NCBI GenBank assembly: GCA_937898685.1
Contig: CALEJT010000012.1
Location: forward strand, 62,001-126,000
DNA length: 64,000 nucleotides
Source of the DNA: an uncultured Gammaproteobacteria bacterium
GTDB lineage: Bacteria > Pseudomonadota > Gammaproteobacteria > Pseudomonadales > Pseudohongiellaceae
Direction: 5' to 3'
The notes beneath the pieces are model-generated. The model ran no database searches, had not been told where the DNA came from, and saw only the letters and a program-made list of their open reading frames with translations. Positions 31,982-40,146 of this stretch are shown in pieces. The position numbers and the translations under genes were made by a program. Position 1 is the first letter of the stretch, and each line of letters begins with the position of its first letter.

Positions 31982-33610
31982 ATGAAATTGCATTCCCTCG
32001 CGCGCGCACTGCTCCTCGCGGCGCCACTGTGTGCGTCCCCAGTCTTTGCTCAACTCGACCAGAACCTGGCCAAGGTGGTCAGCCGTGGTGAGCGTGACCA
32101 AGCGTTCCTTTTGATCGACAACGGCACTGATGTGAACGCGGTTCTATCCGACCGCTCCAGTGCCCTGCTCTACGCCGCCTATCAGGGCGACGTGGAACTG
32201 GTGAAGGCCCTGCTCGATGCCGGCGCCGATCCCAACCTGCGCAACGAATACGGCGCCTTCCCGCTGTCGGAAGCCGCCCAGATCAACGCGCATGAAATCG
32301 TGAAGCTGCTGCTCGAGCACGGCGCCGATCCCAACCTCGGCAACCTCGAGAAGGAAACCGCGCTGATGGTGGCGGCCCGTTCGGGCTCGATCGAATCCGC
32401 CGAACTGCTGCTGAAAGCCGGTGCCGACGTCAACGCCCGTGAAACCTGGGGCGGTCAGACTGCAACGATGTGGGCGGCAGCGCAGATGCAGCCCGAGATG
32501 CTGAAGCTCCTGATCAAGCACAAGGCCGATCTGAACCTGCACGGCGCTGCACGTCTGTGGGATCGCCGCATCATGAACGAGCCGCGTCCCAAGGATATGA
32601 ACAAAGGTGGCTTCACCGCACTGCATTACGCCGCGCGTGAAGGCTGCGTCGAGTGCATCTCGATCCTGGTCAAGGCCGGTGCCGACATCAATGCCGTCGA
32701 CCCCGACCGCACTTCCGCCCTCAACCTGGCGCTGATGAATCTGCACTTCGACACCGCGATGGAGCTGATCAAGCTCGGTGCCGACGTGAACCAGTGGGAC
32801 CTCTTCGGTCAGGCCCCGCTGTACAATGCCATCGACATGAGCACGCTGCCTACCGGCGGCCGTCCCGACATTCCGTCGGAAGACAAGCACACGGCGCTCG
32901 ACGTGGCCAAGGCCCTGCTCGAACGCGGTGCCAACCCGAACATGCAGCTGAAGGTGCGTCCGCCGTACCGCAACGCCGTGTACGACCGTGGTTCCGACAA
33001 CCCGCTCGCCACCGGCGCCACCCCGCTCCTGCGTGCTGCCCGCGCTGCCGACCTGCCGGCGATGAAACTGCTGTTGGAACACGGTGCTCTCGTGGATTTG
33101 CCGAACGCCCGTGGTCATACGCCGCTGCTCGCCGTTGCCGGCATCGACTGGGCCCCCGAGCCCACGCGTGGCCGTTACAAGACGGAAGAAGCCAGCATCG
33201 AAGCCATCAAGCTGCTCCTCGAGCACGGCGCCGACATCAACGCGCTGACCGGTGATCCAGCGCGTCGCCCGATCGTCGAACTGAGCGATCCAGAACGCAA
33301 CGCTGCTGCACAGCCCGCCATTCGTGGCGCGGCTGTCACCGACGGTCAGAATGCATTGCACGCTGCCGCCAAGGTGGGCTGGACCAAGATCGCTCAGTTC
33401 CTGATCGACAACGGCATCAAGCAGCAGGTGGTCGACTCCGCCGGCCGCACGCCCTTCGACCTCGCGATGGGTCGCTACCCGGCCGCCTTCCTGCAGCCGC
33501 CGCCGCAGCCCATCATGCCGATGGCGCGCCTGCTGCAACGCGCCTGCGAAGCCACCGATGGCTGCGTGATCCCCGATCCCTTGACGCCAGAGCAGATGGC
33601 CGAGGAATGA
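31982..33610 (+). CDS. Exported ankyrin-repeat protein
   Basis: 542 residues from ATG 31982 (MKLHSLARALLLAAPLCAS, cleavage near PVFA-Q) with GGAG upstream; the longer upstream frame runs through DUF1552. About ten ankyrin repeats follow, for example SSALLYAAYQGDVELVKALL, FTALHYAAREGCVECISILV and GATPLLRAARAADLPAMKLLL, each ending in GADxN-type turns. Longer inserts occur near residues 185-200, 285-340 and 410-450. There is no enzymatic motif; the repeats would bind another protein in the periplasm. As last gene of the DUF1592/DUF1552 block it may scaffold or inhibit the partner proteins. A strong terminator follows. Confidence 0.9.
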   Translation: MKLHSLARALLLAAPLCASPVFAQLDQNLAKVVSRGERDQAFLLIDNGTDVNAVLSDRSSALLYAAYQGDVELVKALLDAGADPNLRNEYGAFPLSEAAQINAHEIVKLLLEHGADPNLGNLEKETALMVAARSGSIESAELLLKAGADVNARETWGGQTATMWAAAQMQPEMLKLLIKHKADLNLHGAARLWDRRIMNEPRPKDMNKGGFTALHYAAREGCVECISILVKAGADINAVDPDRTSALNLALMNLHFDTAMELIKLGADVNQWDLFGQAPLYNAIDMSTLPTGGRPDIPSEDKHTALDVAKALLERGANPNMQLKVRPPYRNAVYDRGSDNPLATGATPLLRAARAADLPAMKLLLEHGALVDLPNARGHTPLLAVAGIDWAPEPTRGRYKTEEASIEAIKLLLEHGADINALTGDPARRPIVELSDPERNAAAQPAIRGAAVTDGQNALHAAAKVGWTKIAQFLIDNGIKQQVVDSAGRTPFDLAMGRYPAAFLQPPPQPIMPMARLLQRACEATDGCVIPDPLTPEQMAEE

Positions 33611-33618
33611 GGACCCAC

Positions 33619-33648
33619 AAAAAACCGCGCGAAAGCGCGGTTTTTTTA
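33619..33648 (+). terminator. Rho-independent terminator after the ankyrin gene (bidirectional)
   Basis: AAAAAACCGCGC-GAAA-GCGCGGTTTTTTT, a GNRA-loop hairpin with A and T tracts on both sides, 8 bases past the ankyrin stop. It also faces the end of the convergent rRNA/tRNA methyltransferase gene. Confidence 0.93.
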
Positions 33649-33697
33649 TGGCTGTTGAAGAGAATCCAATTGGACTCTCCGCAGACGGAAGACGGCC

Positions 33698-34432
33698 CTA
33701 TCCTCGCGCCAACTCATACGCACAGATATTCACCGCCGTCGCCAGATTCAGCGACTCGATCGCCCCGACACCAACGATACTGAAGCGCGAACCCTCGAAG
33801 GTATTGCGTAGTTCTTCAGGCAGGCCGCGGGCTTCGTTGCCGAAGAGATAGCAATCGTAATCGGCGAAATCGGGATCGCGCGTGCAAGCGCCTTCGGTAT
33901 CCAACATGGCGATGCGGTCGTAACGCTCGGCAAGCGTGTGCCAGGATACCTCGGTTTCGATCGGCACATGGAACACGGCGCCCATGCTGGCGCGCACGAC
34001 CTTGGGATTGAAGGGATCGACACTGCCGGGACTCAGCAGCACACGAAAGCCACCGAACCAGGCCAGGGTACGCAGGATGGTGCCGAGGTTGCCGGGGTCC
34101 TGCACTTCCTGCAAATAGATCGCTCGTTCCTTATCGGAGGTTGCGGCGACAGCGGCTTTCCCCTGCAATAGCGGCACCACGGCCAGTATGCCTTGCGGGT
34201 TTTCGGTGTCGGCAACGTGACGGAACTGCTTCTCCGTAAGGAGATGCGTCTTGAAGGGGCTCTCCCACGCTTGATAGAGCTCGGTGACGTAGAGCTCGCT
34301 CTCGAGCAAGGCCGGAGTATTGCGCGCTGCCTTCTGCAACTCGAGCACTGGATGCTCGCCTTCCACGATGAAGCGCCCAAAGCTCTGGCGATGCTTCTTC
34401 TGGTGCAGCTTCTTGATGTCGTCCAATCTCAT
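33698..34432 (-). CDS. TrmH/SpoU-family RNA 2'-O-methyltransferase
   Basis: 244 residues from ATG 34432 (MRLDDIKKLHQKKHRQSFGRF). The N-terminal substrate-binding half is RlmB-like (FIVEGEHPVLELQKAA). The SPOUT knot has motif 1 LQEVQDPGNLGTILRTLAWFG, motif 2 YLFGNEARGLPEEL and motif 3 IVGVGAIESLNLATAVNICAYE. It would methylate a ribose 2'-OH in rRNA or tRNA; which nucleotide is not clear from sequence. The start overlaps the stop of the upstream FAD dehydrogenase gene by 4 bases. Confidence 0.92.
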   Translation of the reverse strand: MRLDDIKKLHQKKHRQSFGRFIVEGEHPVLELQKAARNTPALLESELYVTELYQAWESPFKTHLLTEKQFRHVADTENPQGILAVVPLLQGKAAVAATSDKERAIYLQEVQDPGNLGTILRTLAWFGGFRVLLSPGSVDPFNPKVVRASMGAVFHVPIETEVSWHTLAERYDRIAMLDTEGACTRDPDFADYDCYLFGNEARGLPEELRNTFEGSRFSIVGVGAIESLNLATAVNICAYELARG

Positions 34433-36087
34433 TGCGCACCTCCGGCAGCACTGCATCGCTTGCTGCGGCTGACAGCAGTTTCGCCCAGCATGTCGGTGGC
34501 AAGCGCTTCCGCCACCCGAATGCCGTCCACCCCTGCGGAAAGAATGCCGCCAGCATAACCGGCGCCCTCGCCTGCGGGATACAAGCCACGCACGTTCAGG
34601 CTCTGCAAGCTATCCGGATCGCGGGTGATGCGAATGGGAGACGAGGTGCGGGTTTCGACCCCGGTCAACACCGCATCGGCGCGATCGAAGCCGCGGATCT
34701 GGCGCCCGAAATTCGGTAGCGCTTCGCGAATCGCCGCAATCGCGTAATCCGGCAGTGCCGTAGCGAGGTCGGTGAGTTTGACGCCTGGTTTGTACGAAGG
34801 CAGCACTTCACCGAATTCTTTGGACGCACGTCCCTTCAGGAAATCGCCCACGAGTTGTCCCGGCGCGTTGTAATCGCTGCCCCCAAGCACGAAGGCATTT
34901 GCTTCCAAATGCTCCTGCAATTCCACGCCAGCAAGCACGCCGCCGGGATAGTCGCGCGCGGGGTCGATGCCCACCACGATGCCGGCGTTGGCGTTGCGCT
35001 CGTTGCGCGAGTACTGGCTCATGCCATTGGTGACGACACGTCCTGCTTCGGAGGTCGCCGCCACCACAGTGCCCCCAGGACACATGCAGAAGCTGTAGAC
35101 CGCGCGTCCATTGCTGGCTTGGTAAGTGAGTTTGTAATCCGCCGCGCCGAGTTCGGGATGACCGGCATATTTGCCGAGCCGCGCACGATCGATCTGCGAC
35201 TGCGGATGCTCGATGCGGAAGCCGATGGCGAAAGGCTTGGGCTCGATGAACACGCCCTGCTCGTACAACTTGCGGAAGGTATCGCGTGCACTGTGCCCCA
35301 GCGCGAGCACCACATGACGACTCGCCAGCACTTCACCCGATTCGAGCCGCACGCCTTCGATCTGCCCGTCCTCGATCACGAGACTTTCGACCTTGCTGCC
35401 GAAACGCACTTCGCCGCCAAGCGCGATGATCTCTTCGCGCATCGCTGACACCACGCCAGTCAGTCGGAAGGTGCCGATGTGCGGTTTGCTCACGTAGAGA
35501 ATCTCCGGCGGCGCACCGGCCTTCACGAACTCCTGCATCACCTTGCGGCCATAGAAGTTCGGATCCTTCACGCGGCTGTAGAGTTTGCCGTCGGAAAAGA
35601 GCCCGGCACCACCTTCACCGAACTGCACGTTGGATTCTTCGGTGAGCACGCGTTGACGCCACAGTGCCCAGGTATCCTTCGTGCGTTGCCGCACATTCTG
35701 TCCACGCTCGAGCACGATGGGACGCAGGCCCATTTGTGCCAGGATCAATGCTGCGAAAAGACCACAAGGACCAAAGCCGATCACCAGCGGACGTTCCGGC
35801 AAGGGCTGCGCCACCTGCGCCACGAAGTGATAACGCGTATCGGGTGCAGGCATGACATTGCGATCGTGTCTGAAGCGTTTGAGCACGGCTGCTTCATCGC
35901 GCAGCTCGAGATCGATCACGTAGACGAAGAGAATCGTGCTGTTCTTCTTGCGCGCATCGTAGCTGCGCTTGAAGACCTGATAGTCGAGCAGATCGGCATC
36001 GTTGATTCGTAAACGCTCGACGATGGCCTGACGCAGCGCTTCAGGAGTGTGATCGAGAGGAAGGGAAAGTTCGCTGAGGCGCAGCAT
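34429..36087 (-). CDS. FAD-dependent dehydrogenase (NAD(P)/FAD oxidoreductase, uncharacterised COG2509-type)
   Basis: 552 residues from ATG 36087 (MLRLSELSLPLDHTPEALRQ); the frame is open upstream over rlmE but that part is not coding. The N-terminal about 85 residues form a small domain with DADLLDYQVFKRSYDARKK. Next comes a dinucleotide-binding fold (LVIGFGPCGLFAALILAQMGL, then VLERG), VQFGEGGAGLFSDGKL, and GLYPAGEGAGYAGGILSAGVDGIRVAEAL at the end. This set is typical of a family of conserved FAD dehydrogenases of unknown substrate. It is transcribed divergently from rlmE and coupled with the RNA methyltransferase gene downstream. Confidence 0.85.
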   Translation of the reverse strand: MLRLSELSLPLDHTPEALRQAIVERLRINDADLLDYQVFKRSYDARKKNSTILFVYVIDLELRDEAAVLKRFRHDRNVMPAPDTRYHFVAQVAQPLPERPLVIGFGPCGLFAALILAQMGLRPIVLERGQNVRQRTKDTWALWRQRVLTEESNVQFGEGGAGLFSDGKLYSRVKDPNFYGRKVMQEFVKAGAPPEILYVSKPHIGTFRLTGVVSAMREEIIALGGEVRFGSKVESLVIEDGQIEGVRLESGEVLASRHVVLALGHSARDTFRKLYEQGVFIEPKPFAIGFRIEHPQSQIDRARLGKYAGHPELGAADYKLTYQASNGRAVYSFCMCPGGTVVAATSEAGRVVTNGMSQYSRNERNANAGIVVGIDPARDYPGGVLAGVELQEHLEANAFVLGGSDYNAPGQLVGDFLKGRASKEFGEVLPSYKPGVKLTDLATALPDYAIAAIREALPNFGRQIRGFDRADAVLTGVETRTSSPIRITRDPDSLQSLNVRGLYPAGEGAGYAGGILSAGVDGIRVAEALATDMLGETAVSRSKRCSAAGGAQ

Positions 36088-36183
36088 GCAAGGTCCTGGT
36101 CGGTGACGCCGACAGAGGGGTAGTTCGGGAAAAACAGGGCGGCATTGTACCCGATGGCATGGGTTCCGCCGACCGCCTCGACT

Positions 36184-36189
36184 TATAAT
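36184..36189 (+). promoter_or_regulatory. Candidate -10 element for rlmE
   Basis: A consensus TATAAT at 36184-36189, 43 bases before the rlmE ATG. The -35 region at 17-base spacing is weak (TTCCGC-like). Confidence 0.35.
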
Positions 36190-36231
36190 GCCGCCCTTCC
36201 TACGCAGAGCACACGAATCCCGGCACCCGCG

Positions 36232-36852
36232 ATGGCACGATCGAAGAGCAGCAACCGTTGGCTGGACGAACACGTCAACGACCCCTACGTGAAGATGGCA
36301 CAGAAGGACGGCTATCGTTCGCGCGCGAGCTACAAACTCATCGAACTGCTGGAAAAGGATCGCTTGTTGCAAGGCGTTTCGGTAGTGATGGATCTGGGAT
36401 CGGCACCCGGCGGTTGGTCGCAGGTGATCTCGCGCAAGCTCGGCAACAAGTGCCGCATCATCGCCACCGACATCCTGCCGATGGATCCCATCGAACACGT
36501 GGACTTCATTCAAGGTGATTTCACCGATGAAGAAGTGTTCCAGCGGATCCTCGCTGCCATGGAGGGTGCACAAGCCGATCTCGTGTTGTCGGACATGGCA
36601 CCGAACATCAGTGGCGTTGCAGCGGCCGATCAGGCTTCGTCCATCTACCTCGTCGAACTCGCGCTCGACATGGCGCGCCGCGTGCTCAAACCCGGCGGCA
36701 GCTTTGCCGTGAAACTGTTTCAAGGCGAGGGTTCCGACGACTACATCAAGGACGTCCGCACCTCCTTCGACAAAGTCTTCATCCGCAAACCGGACGCTTC
36801 ACGTGCACGCTCGCGTGAAGTCTATGTGGTGGGGAAAGGCTTCAAGGGCTGA
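36232..36852 (+). CDS. rlmE: 23S rRNA (uridine-2552 2'-O)-methyltransferase
   Basis: 206 residues from ATG 36232 (MARSKSSNRWLDEHVNDPYVK), full length for RlmE/FtsJ. The SAM-binding loop is VVMDLGSAPGGWSQVISRKLG, followed by ATDILPMDPIEHVDFIQGDF, LVLSDMAPNISGVAAADQ and LKPGGSFAVKLFQGEGSDDYI, with the K-D-K-E catalytic set of the family. It methylates the A-loop uridine late in 50S assembly. In many gammaproteobacteria rlmE is followed by ftsH; here it is followed instead by a broken small gene. Confidence 0.96.
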   Translation: MARSKSSNRWLDEHVNDPYVKMAQKDGYRSRASYKLIELLEKDRLLQGVSVVMDLGSAPGGWSQVISRKLGNKCRIIATDILPMDPIEHVDFIQGDFTDEEVFQRILAAMEGAQADLVLSDMAPNISGVAAADQASSIYLVELALDMARRVLKPGGSFAVKLFQGEGSDDYIKDVRTSFDKVFIRKPDASRARSREVYVVGKGFKG

Positions 36853-36950
36853 ATTTACAGCTCTGTTACAGGACCGACCGAGCCAAAAAGTAGAACCCTC
36901 ACCATCTTTGCTGCATCATCGCGCGCATGTTCTGGATCTTCGGAGCAGCT

Positions 36951-37659
36951 ATGCGTCGATATGAGAGTCCTGCTCTTCTGCTTACCCTCTTGATATCTAC
37001 TGCACAGCCGCAGATTGATCTCTCTGGCCTACTGGCAACCATGCCCTTGGAAGTGCAGCGCATTCGTGCGGAACAGATCAGTGCCGCGCAGGCAGTCGGG
37101 GTGACTTTGTTCTTTCGAGACGAAGGGATGCGCTCCAACGACCGGCATCCACGGTGTTCCAGACTTTTTCCGAGAGCTGAACGCCTCTGATGCACAAGTC
37201 CTAATCCCGCATATAGAAAAGCTCTATCCCCTCCTCGGCTTCCGCGGAACAGAAACATTGCGTTACGACACGTCGCTGCGGTTCCAGCCGGTGGTGCGCC
37301 ATAGTTTCAGGCAATACCTCAATGACGTGCCTACGCCGAACGTGCTGCAAATATTCGTCGACGATGACACTGGGCGCATCACAGACATTGGAGGCTACGC
37401 TGCCCTCGACCGAGGCTTCCCCACCGCTCCCGCTCTCTCCTATGCTGATGCAATCGCTTGTGCCGAGGCCTATAACGACGGCCGCTTGACCACTGATTTC
37501 GAAGCTGAGTGGATGTACAAATGGAGTGCTGAGCACACATTGGAACCGTGGTGGGAGGTAAGTAGTACTACGCCGCCAGACAGTTTGTTCTACCTGCTTC
37601 CCGACGGAAGACTGAAATCCCCCAAGATTATCGACCATTTACCGCGGCTGCAGGACTAG
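36951..37659 (+). pseudogene. Frameshifted small exported-protein gene of unknown function
   Basis: Two adjacent frames look like one gene with one extra base. The first starts at ATG 36951, preceded by GGAG, with a signal-like MRRYESPALLLTLLISTAQ, and runs to AQAVGVTLFFRDEG. It then leaves frame near 37130 and stops at 37190. The plus-one frame continues without stops as TTGIHGVPDFFRELNASD, then LYPLLGFRGTETLRYDTSLR and on to the stop at 37659. The joined product would be about 235 residues. Base composition is less GC-rich than the neighbours. I do not recognise a family. It could be a real pseudogene, a sequencing error or, less likely, programmed frameshifting. Confidence 0.55.
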
Positions 37660-37899
37660 GCGGTTGTCGACGCAACGACCTGGGGGGAAATGATCTTCGA
37701 GGAATAGTGATCACGACAGAGCAAAACTCTGGCCGCGGATCCAACATTGCAGCCTCGATTGATGTAGCCATGTCCCTATGAGTGTTCATTTACATGAGCG
37801 TAGATGGTAGGCCGCAGAGGTCAGCCCCATCCTTGTTCAGCGCGGCTCGACTCTCCATACTGCAAGCGTTTCGTCTCTACCAATCGGCACTCCCAGCTA

Positions 37900-38664
37900 A
37901 TGCCCATCGTCGAAGCCCAAGGTTTACGTAAACGCTATCCACTCTCCGAGCGCAAGGGGGAGTTCTTCAATGCAGTGGATGGGGTCTCGCTCGCAATCGA
38001 AGCCGGTGAGATTTTCGGATTGCTCGGCCCGAACGGGGCCGGCAAGACAACGACGCTCGAGATGCTCGAAGGGTTGACCGACATCGACGAGGGCAGCGCC
38101 TTCATCGCGGGGCTCGATGTCGCCCGTGAACCCTACAAGGTAAAGCGCCTGATCGGCGTGCAGCTGCAAGCCAATGAATACTTCGATCACCTGACGGTGG
38201 AGGAGTTGTTGAAACTCTTCTATGGCCTCTACGGGCGCCGTGAAGATCCGCGCGCCTTGCTCGAACGCGTGAACCTACTCGACAAGGCCAAGGCCAAACC
38301 GGCGCGACTGTCCGGCGGCCAGAAGCAGCGTTTCTCCATCGCCTGCGCGCTCGTGAACACACCGCAGGTGTTGTTTCTCGATGAACCGACGACGGGACTC
38401 GATCCGCAGGCGAAGCGACGTCTGTGGGAACTCGTGCGCGAGCTGAACCGTGGCGGCATGACCATCGTGCTCACCACACACAACATGGAGGAAGCGGAGT
38501 TTCTCTGCGATCGCCTCGCCATCATGGACAAGGGGCGCATCATCGCCGCGGGCACGCCGCTGGAGCTGATCGAGCGTCACGCGCCTGAGCCGCCCGCGCG
38601 GCCCGCGCACGGCAACCTCGAAGACGTGTTCCTGCGCCTCACCGGCCATGAGCTGAGGGAATAG
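37900..38664 (+). CDS. ABC transporter ATP-binding protein
   Basis: 254 residues from ATG 37900 (MPIVEAQGLRKRYPLSERKG); the frame extends upstream without coding look. Walker A LLGPNGAGKTTTLEML lies at about 41-56, signature RLSGGQKQRFSIA, Walker B VLFLDEPTTGLDP, and the switch His in LTTHNMEEAEFLCDR. This is the DrrA/CcmA-like group of ABC-2 exporters. The permease gene starts 2 bases after its stop, so the two form an exporter. The substrate is unknown. Confidence 0.93.
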   Translation: MPIVEAQGLRKRYPLSERKGEFFNAVDGVSLAIEAGEIFGLLGPNGAGKTTTLEMLEGLTDIDEGSAFIAGLDVAREPYKVKRLIGVQLQANEYFDHLTVEELLKLFYGLYGRREDPRALLERVNLLDKAKAKPARLSGGQKQRFSIACALVNTPQVLFLDEPTTGLDPQAKRRLWELVRELNRGGMTIVLTTHNMEEAEFLCDRLAIMDKGRIIAAGTPLELIERHAPEPPARPAHGNLEDVFLRLTGHELRE

Positions 38665-38666
38665 GC

Positions 38667-39752
38667 ATGAATCAGACATTGCTCATGGCACGAACCTTCT
38701 TGCGCATCTTTTCGCGCGATCGGCAGGCCATTTTCTTTTCGCTGTTCTTTCCGTTGATCTTCATGTCGGTGTTCGGCTTCGTCGGCCGCGCCGAAAGCGA
38801 ACCCACGGAAATAGGACTGAGCGATGAAGCGCGCAACGAACTTTCGGCGGAATTCATCGCCGCTCTCGAAGCCAATCCCCTCTTCCGTATCACGCAAGGT
38901 GAAGAAGCCGAGCTACGTGAGCAGGTCATCAGCGGTGATCTGACGCTCCTGCTCGTGATCCCGGCCGACTTCCACGACACCAGCGCCAGCAGCGAACTGC
39001 GCGTAGTGGTGGATGCCTCGCAGGTACGGGAATTGGGACTCTTGATGCCCGTATTGGAACAGGCGCTGGTGGAGGTGGAACGCGATCTGCGCGGACTGGA
39101 GCCGCTCTTCACCCTGACCGTGGAAGACGTGCAGGCACGCGCGCAGAACTATCTGGCCTTCCTCGTGCCCGGCATGCTCGCCTTCACGGTGATGCAGATC
39201 AGCATCGCGGGCAGCGGCTACAACATCGTCGAATATCGGCGTAAGGGCATCCTCAAGCGGCTCTTCGTCACGCCGCTGGAGCCTTCCAGCTTCATCGGCG
39301 GTCTCGTGCTCTCGCGCGCCACCGTATGCCTGATTCAACTCAGCCTACTGTTGCTCTATGCACTGTTCGTGCTGGAGGTACCGCTGGCCGGCAGCCTCGC
39401 CCTGCTCTACTTCGTGATCATCCTGGGCACCAGCATGTTCCTGAGCCTTGGCTTCTGCCTCGGCAGTCTCGCCAAGACACAGCAGGCAATCATGGCCCTG
39501 GGCAACCTGGTGACCTTTCCGCAGATGTTCCTTTCGGGCATCTTCTACCCCATCGACATCCTGCCCGATTGGATCCAACCGCTCGCGCAGCTCCTGCCAC
39601 TGAGTTTCCTGGCCGACGCCCTGCGCGGCATCGTGGTGGATGCGGCGACGCTCACCACCCTGTGGCCAGAGCTCCTCGGCCTTCTCGTCTGGACCACGCT
39701 CTTCCTGCTGGCGTCGATACGGATGTTCGTGTGGAAGGAAGTGGCAGCTTGA
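38667..39752 (+). CDS. ABC-2 type transporter permease
   Basis: 361 residues. One membrane segment lies near the N-terminus (FFSLFFPLIFMSVFGFVG), then a large extracytoplasmic region (about 45-160) and five more segments from about 170. Typical ABC-2 parts are FLVPGMLAFTVMQISIAG, YRRKGILKRLFVTPLEPSSFIG and FPQMFLSGIFYPIDILPDWI. It pairs with the ATPase gene 2 bases upstream. It is convergent with mltD, with about 394 bases between. Confidence 0.9.
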   Translation: MNQTLLMARTFLRIFSRDRQAIFFSLFFPLIFMSVFGFVGRAESEPTEIGLSDEARNELSAEFIAALEANPLFRITQGEEAELREQVISGDLTLLLVIPADFHDTSASSELRVVVDASQVRELGLLMPVLEQALVEVERDLRGLEPLFTLTVEDVQARAQNYLAFLVPGMLAFTVMQISIAGSGYNIVEYRRKGILKRLFVTPLEPSSFIGGLVLSRATVCLIQLSLLLLYALFVLEVPLAGSLALLYFVIILGTSMFLSLGFCLGSLAKTQQAIMALGNLVTFPQMFLSGIFYPIDILPDWIQPLAQLLPLSFLADALRGIVVDAATLTTLWPELLGLLVWTTLFLLASIRMFVWKEVAA

Positions 39753-39966
39753 GCTGCATGGGCGCGCCGGGCTGAGACCACCTGCTGCCTCGAGGATCAG
39801 AGCGGATGCCAAGTGGCAGGTACCGGGACCTCTGACCCACCACCGCGCCCTCAGCGCTTACACCCCAGGCCCATCACATCCGAAATCCCCCCTGCTGAAA
39901 GGACACACCGTGCAGCAGGCACGCGCAAGAGACGTGCGCTGGGGACATGCACACTCGCCCCTCGAG

Positions 39967-40144
39967 AATAAATCTATTAATTTCACTATTTTATCTAGAT
40001 TTATTAAGGTCAATCCTTAAGATAGACGATCCCACCCGCCAGGAATGAACCTCTGGTAGGCCATGGGACACCCACCCTTTTTCGAGCAAGAAAAATATCC
40101 AGCAATCAGTAAGTTGAGAGATCAACTTAAGGGCGAGCCTTAAG
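39967..40144. repeat. AT-rich cluster of inverted repeats
   Basis: The 394-base gap between the ABC permease and mltD has no gene, but its second half holds four inverted repeats. AATAAATCTA / TAGATTTATT (39967-39976 and 39996-40005) is perfect with a 19-base spacer. TTAAGG-TCAAT-CCTTAAG spans 40004-40021. TAAGTTGA-GAGA-TCAACTTA spans 40110-40129. CTTAAGG-GCGAG-CCTTAAG spans 40126-40144, ending 3 bases from the mltD stop. The second and fourth share the pattern TTAAGG-N5-CCTTAAGA. The 39753-39960 part shows nothing notable. Confidence 0.6.
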
Positions 40145-40146
40145 AC

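Noticed and set aside
32150..33480. DNA-level repeats in the ankyrin gene taken as tandem or CRISPR repeats
   Set aside because: The periodicity is at protein level (about 33 residues) with varied bases; there are no identical direct repeats with spacers.
30493..33538. Long antisense frames over the DUF1552 and ankyrin genes
   Set aside because: Both real genes are well supported by leader peptides and repeats; the antisense frames have no recognisable sequence.
36088..36723. N-terminal extension of the FAD dehydrogenase over rlmE
   Set aside because: Antisense to rlmE; the family start MLRLSELSL at 36087 is clear.
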